From: Thioalkalivibrio sp.
Lineage (GTDB): Bacteria; Pseudomonadota; Gammaproteobacteria; Ectothiorhodospirales; Ectothiorhodospiraceae
DNA: 14,740 nucleotides
Direction of reading: 5' to 3'
NCBI GenBank assembly: GCA_007136145.1
Contig: SLHN01000026.1
Coordinates: forward strand, 1-14,740
This document shows, piece by piece, positions 14,318-14,740 of this stretch (position 1 is its first letter; each line of letters starts with the position of its first letter). The notes beneath the pieces were generated by a model. The model had not been told where the DNA came from. It saw only the letters and a list, made by a program, of their open reading frames with translations, and ran no database searches. The translations under genes were made by a program, and so were the position numbers.

Positions 14318-14740
14318 TCAGGGATCCCGGATCAGTGAATCTCCGACACGGATTTTTCCGGTCTCCAGAACGCGCAGACAGACGCCGCTGTTACGCCCCA
14401 GCGCCTTCGCCATGTTGTTCCCAGTGACCTGGTTGATGTAGCCACAGGGGGGGCGGGGTTTCCAGTACTCGAAGCGCGCTTCGCCGATCCGGAAACTCCC
14501 ATCCTCCGGCAGATCGGTAGTAATCCCCGTGATCACCAGGTTACGCCGATGCTCGCCACGATCCAGAGCGACCGGTATCCGTCGCCCTGCGCGGTCCAGA
14601 TCATCCTCGGAGATCAGCGTCACCTCACAGCTTTCGACCGGGTGCCAGTGCCCGGTGCCCTCGCTGTAACGGTCGCCGGCCAGCCCCTGGCCGGCGACGG
14701 CCAGAGCCGATTCCAGCGACTGCATGGGCGCTCCGGCGCG
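14318..14740 (-). CDS. MOSC domain protein (5' end beyond window)
   Basis: The last 140 codons of a minus-strand gene running off the right edge. The frame stays open to base 14740, and the residues before the first visible Met (RAGAPMQSLESA) already match the start of the MOSC domain, so the true start is outside. Family marks are GQGLAGDRY, the EVTLISEDDL strand, HRRNLVITGI, RPPCGYI with the conserved cysteine, and a C-terminal RNSGVCLRVLETGKIRVGD. MOSC domains are beta-strand domains related to the molybdenum-cofactor sulfurase C-terminus; in bacteria stand-alone versions such as YiiM act in detoxifying N-hydroxylated compounds or deliver sulfur to metal centres. The precise role here is unknown. 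It converges with the DUF3617 gene. Confidence 0.88.
   Translation of the reverse strand, partial: RAGAPMQSLESALAVAGQGLAGDRYSEGTGHWHPVESCEVTLISEDDLDRAGRRIPVALDRGEHRRNLVITGITTDLPEDGSFRIGEARFEYWKPRPPCGYINQVTGNNMAKALGRNSGVCLRVLETGKIRVGDSLIRDP

Noticed and set aside
14181..14318. Short plus-strand frame (MNNAFVIARAAAIAAEG...) after the DUF3617 gene
   Set aside because: It starts with a plausible hydrophobic run but has no ribosome binding site, runs into the MOSC gene on the other strand and resembles nothing known.

Overview
The window reads as a chromosomal segment of a GC-rich gammaproteobacterium. It is dense in housekeeping genes, and every gene has strong G/C preference at third codon positions. 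Supporting signs are the panB-panC-panD block preceded by a deoxynucleoside kinase, a gammaproteobacterial-type PEP carboxylase ending in the family's RNTG tail, and a betaine/choline-type BCCT transporter carrying the long BetT-like C-terminal domain. The BCCT gene and a very acidic predicted periplasmic protein suggest a salt-exposed, moderately halophilic or haloalkaliphilic lifestyle. A relative of the Ectothiorhodospiraceae/Chromatiales is my guess; this is inference and not proven by the window.

Layout. Positions 1-2449 (+) hold a co-oriented run: the 3' end of a deoxynucleoside kinase, then panB, panC and panD. Together these cover ketopantoate hydroxymethylation, beta-alanine production and pantothenate condensation; panE is not in the window. 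A good sigma70-like promoter lies over the panC stop and may give panD its own transcript. Positions 2479-6905 (-) hold ppc and, upstream of it, glgA. ppc has its own perfect -10 hexamer and a 12-bp hairpin in its predicted leader. glgA is divergent from pgi (6988-8658, +), so glycogen synthesis, hexose-phosphate interconversion and anaplerotic CO2 fixation are side by side.

Positions 8823-9443 (+) encode a DUF938-type methyltransferase-like protein. It converges with an unrecognised, low-complexity, proline/glycine/arginine-rich exported protein (9591-10352, -). That protein is divergent from a BCCT transporter (10612-12600, +), which has a clear CTTACA-N17-TACAAT promoter. The transporter converges with a GDSL/SGNH esterase lipoprotein (12803-13450, -), which is divergent from a methionine-rich acidic DUF3617 protein (13727-14149, +). 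A 20-bp near-perfect palindrome lies between those last two genes. The window ends inside a MOSC-domain gene (14318-14740, -).

No stretch without a gene exceeds 300 bases. The longest (10353-10611 and 13451-13726) hold the promoter and palindrome signals listed; 12601-12802, 8659-8822 and 14150-14317 showed nothing I can support. I saw no tRNA, rRNA, CRISPR array, insertion sequence, attachment site or phage gene, and no strong evidence for a new multi-gene system. The most unusual object is the exported low-complexity protein, whose internal peptide repeats are kept with almost fully diverged codons.
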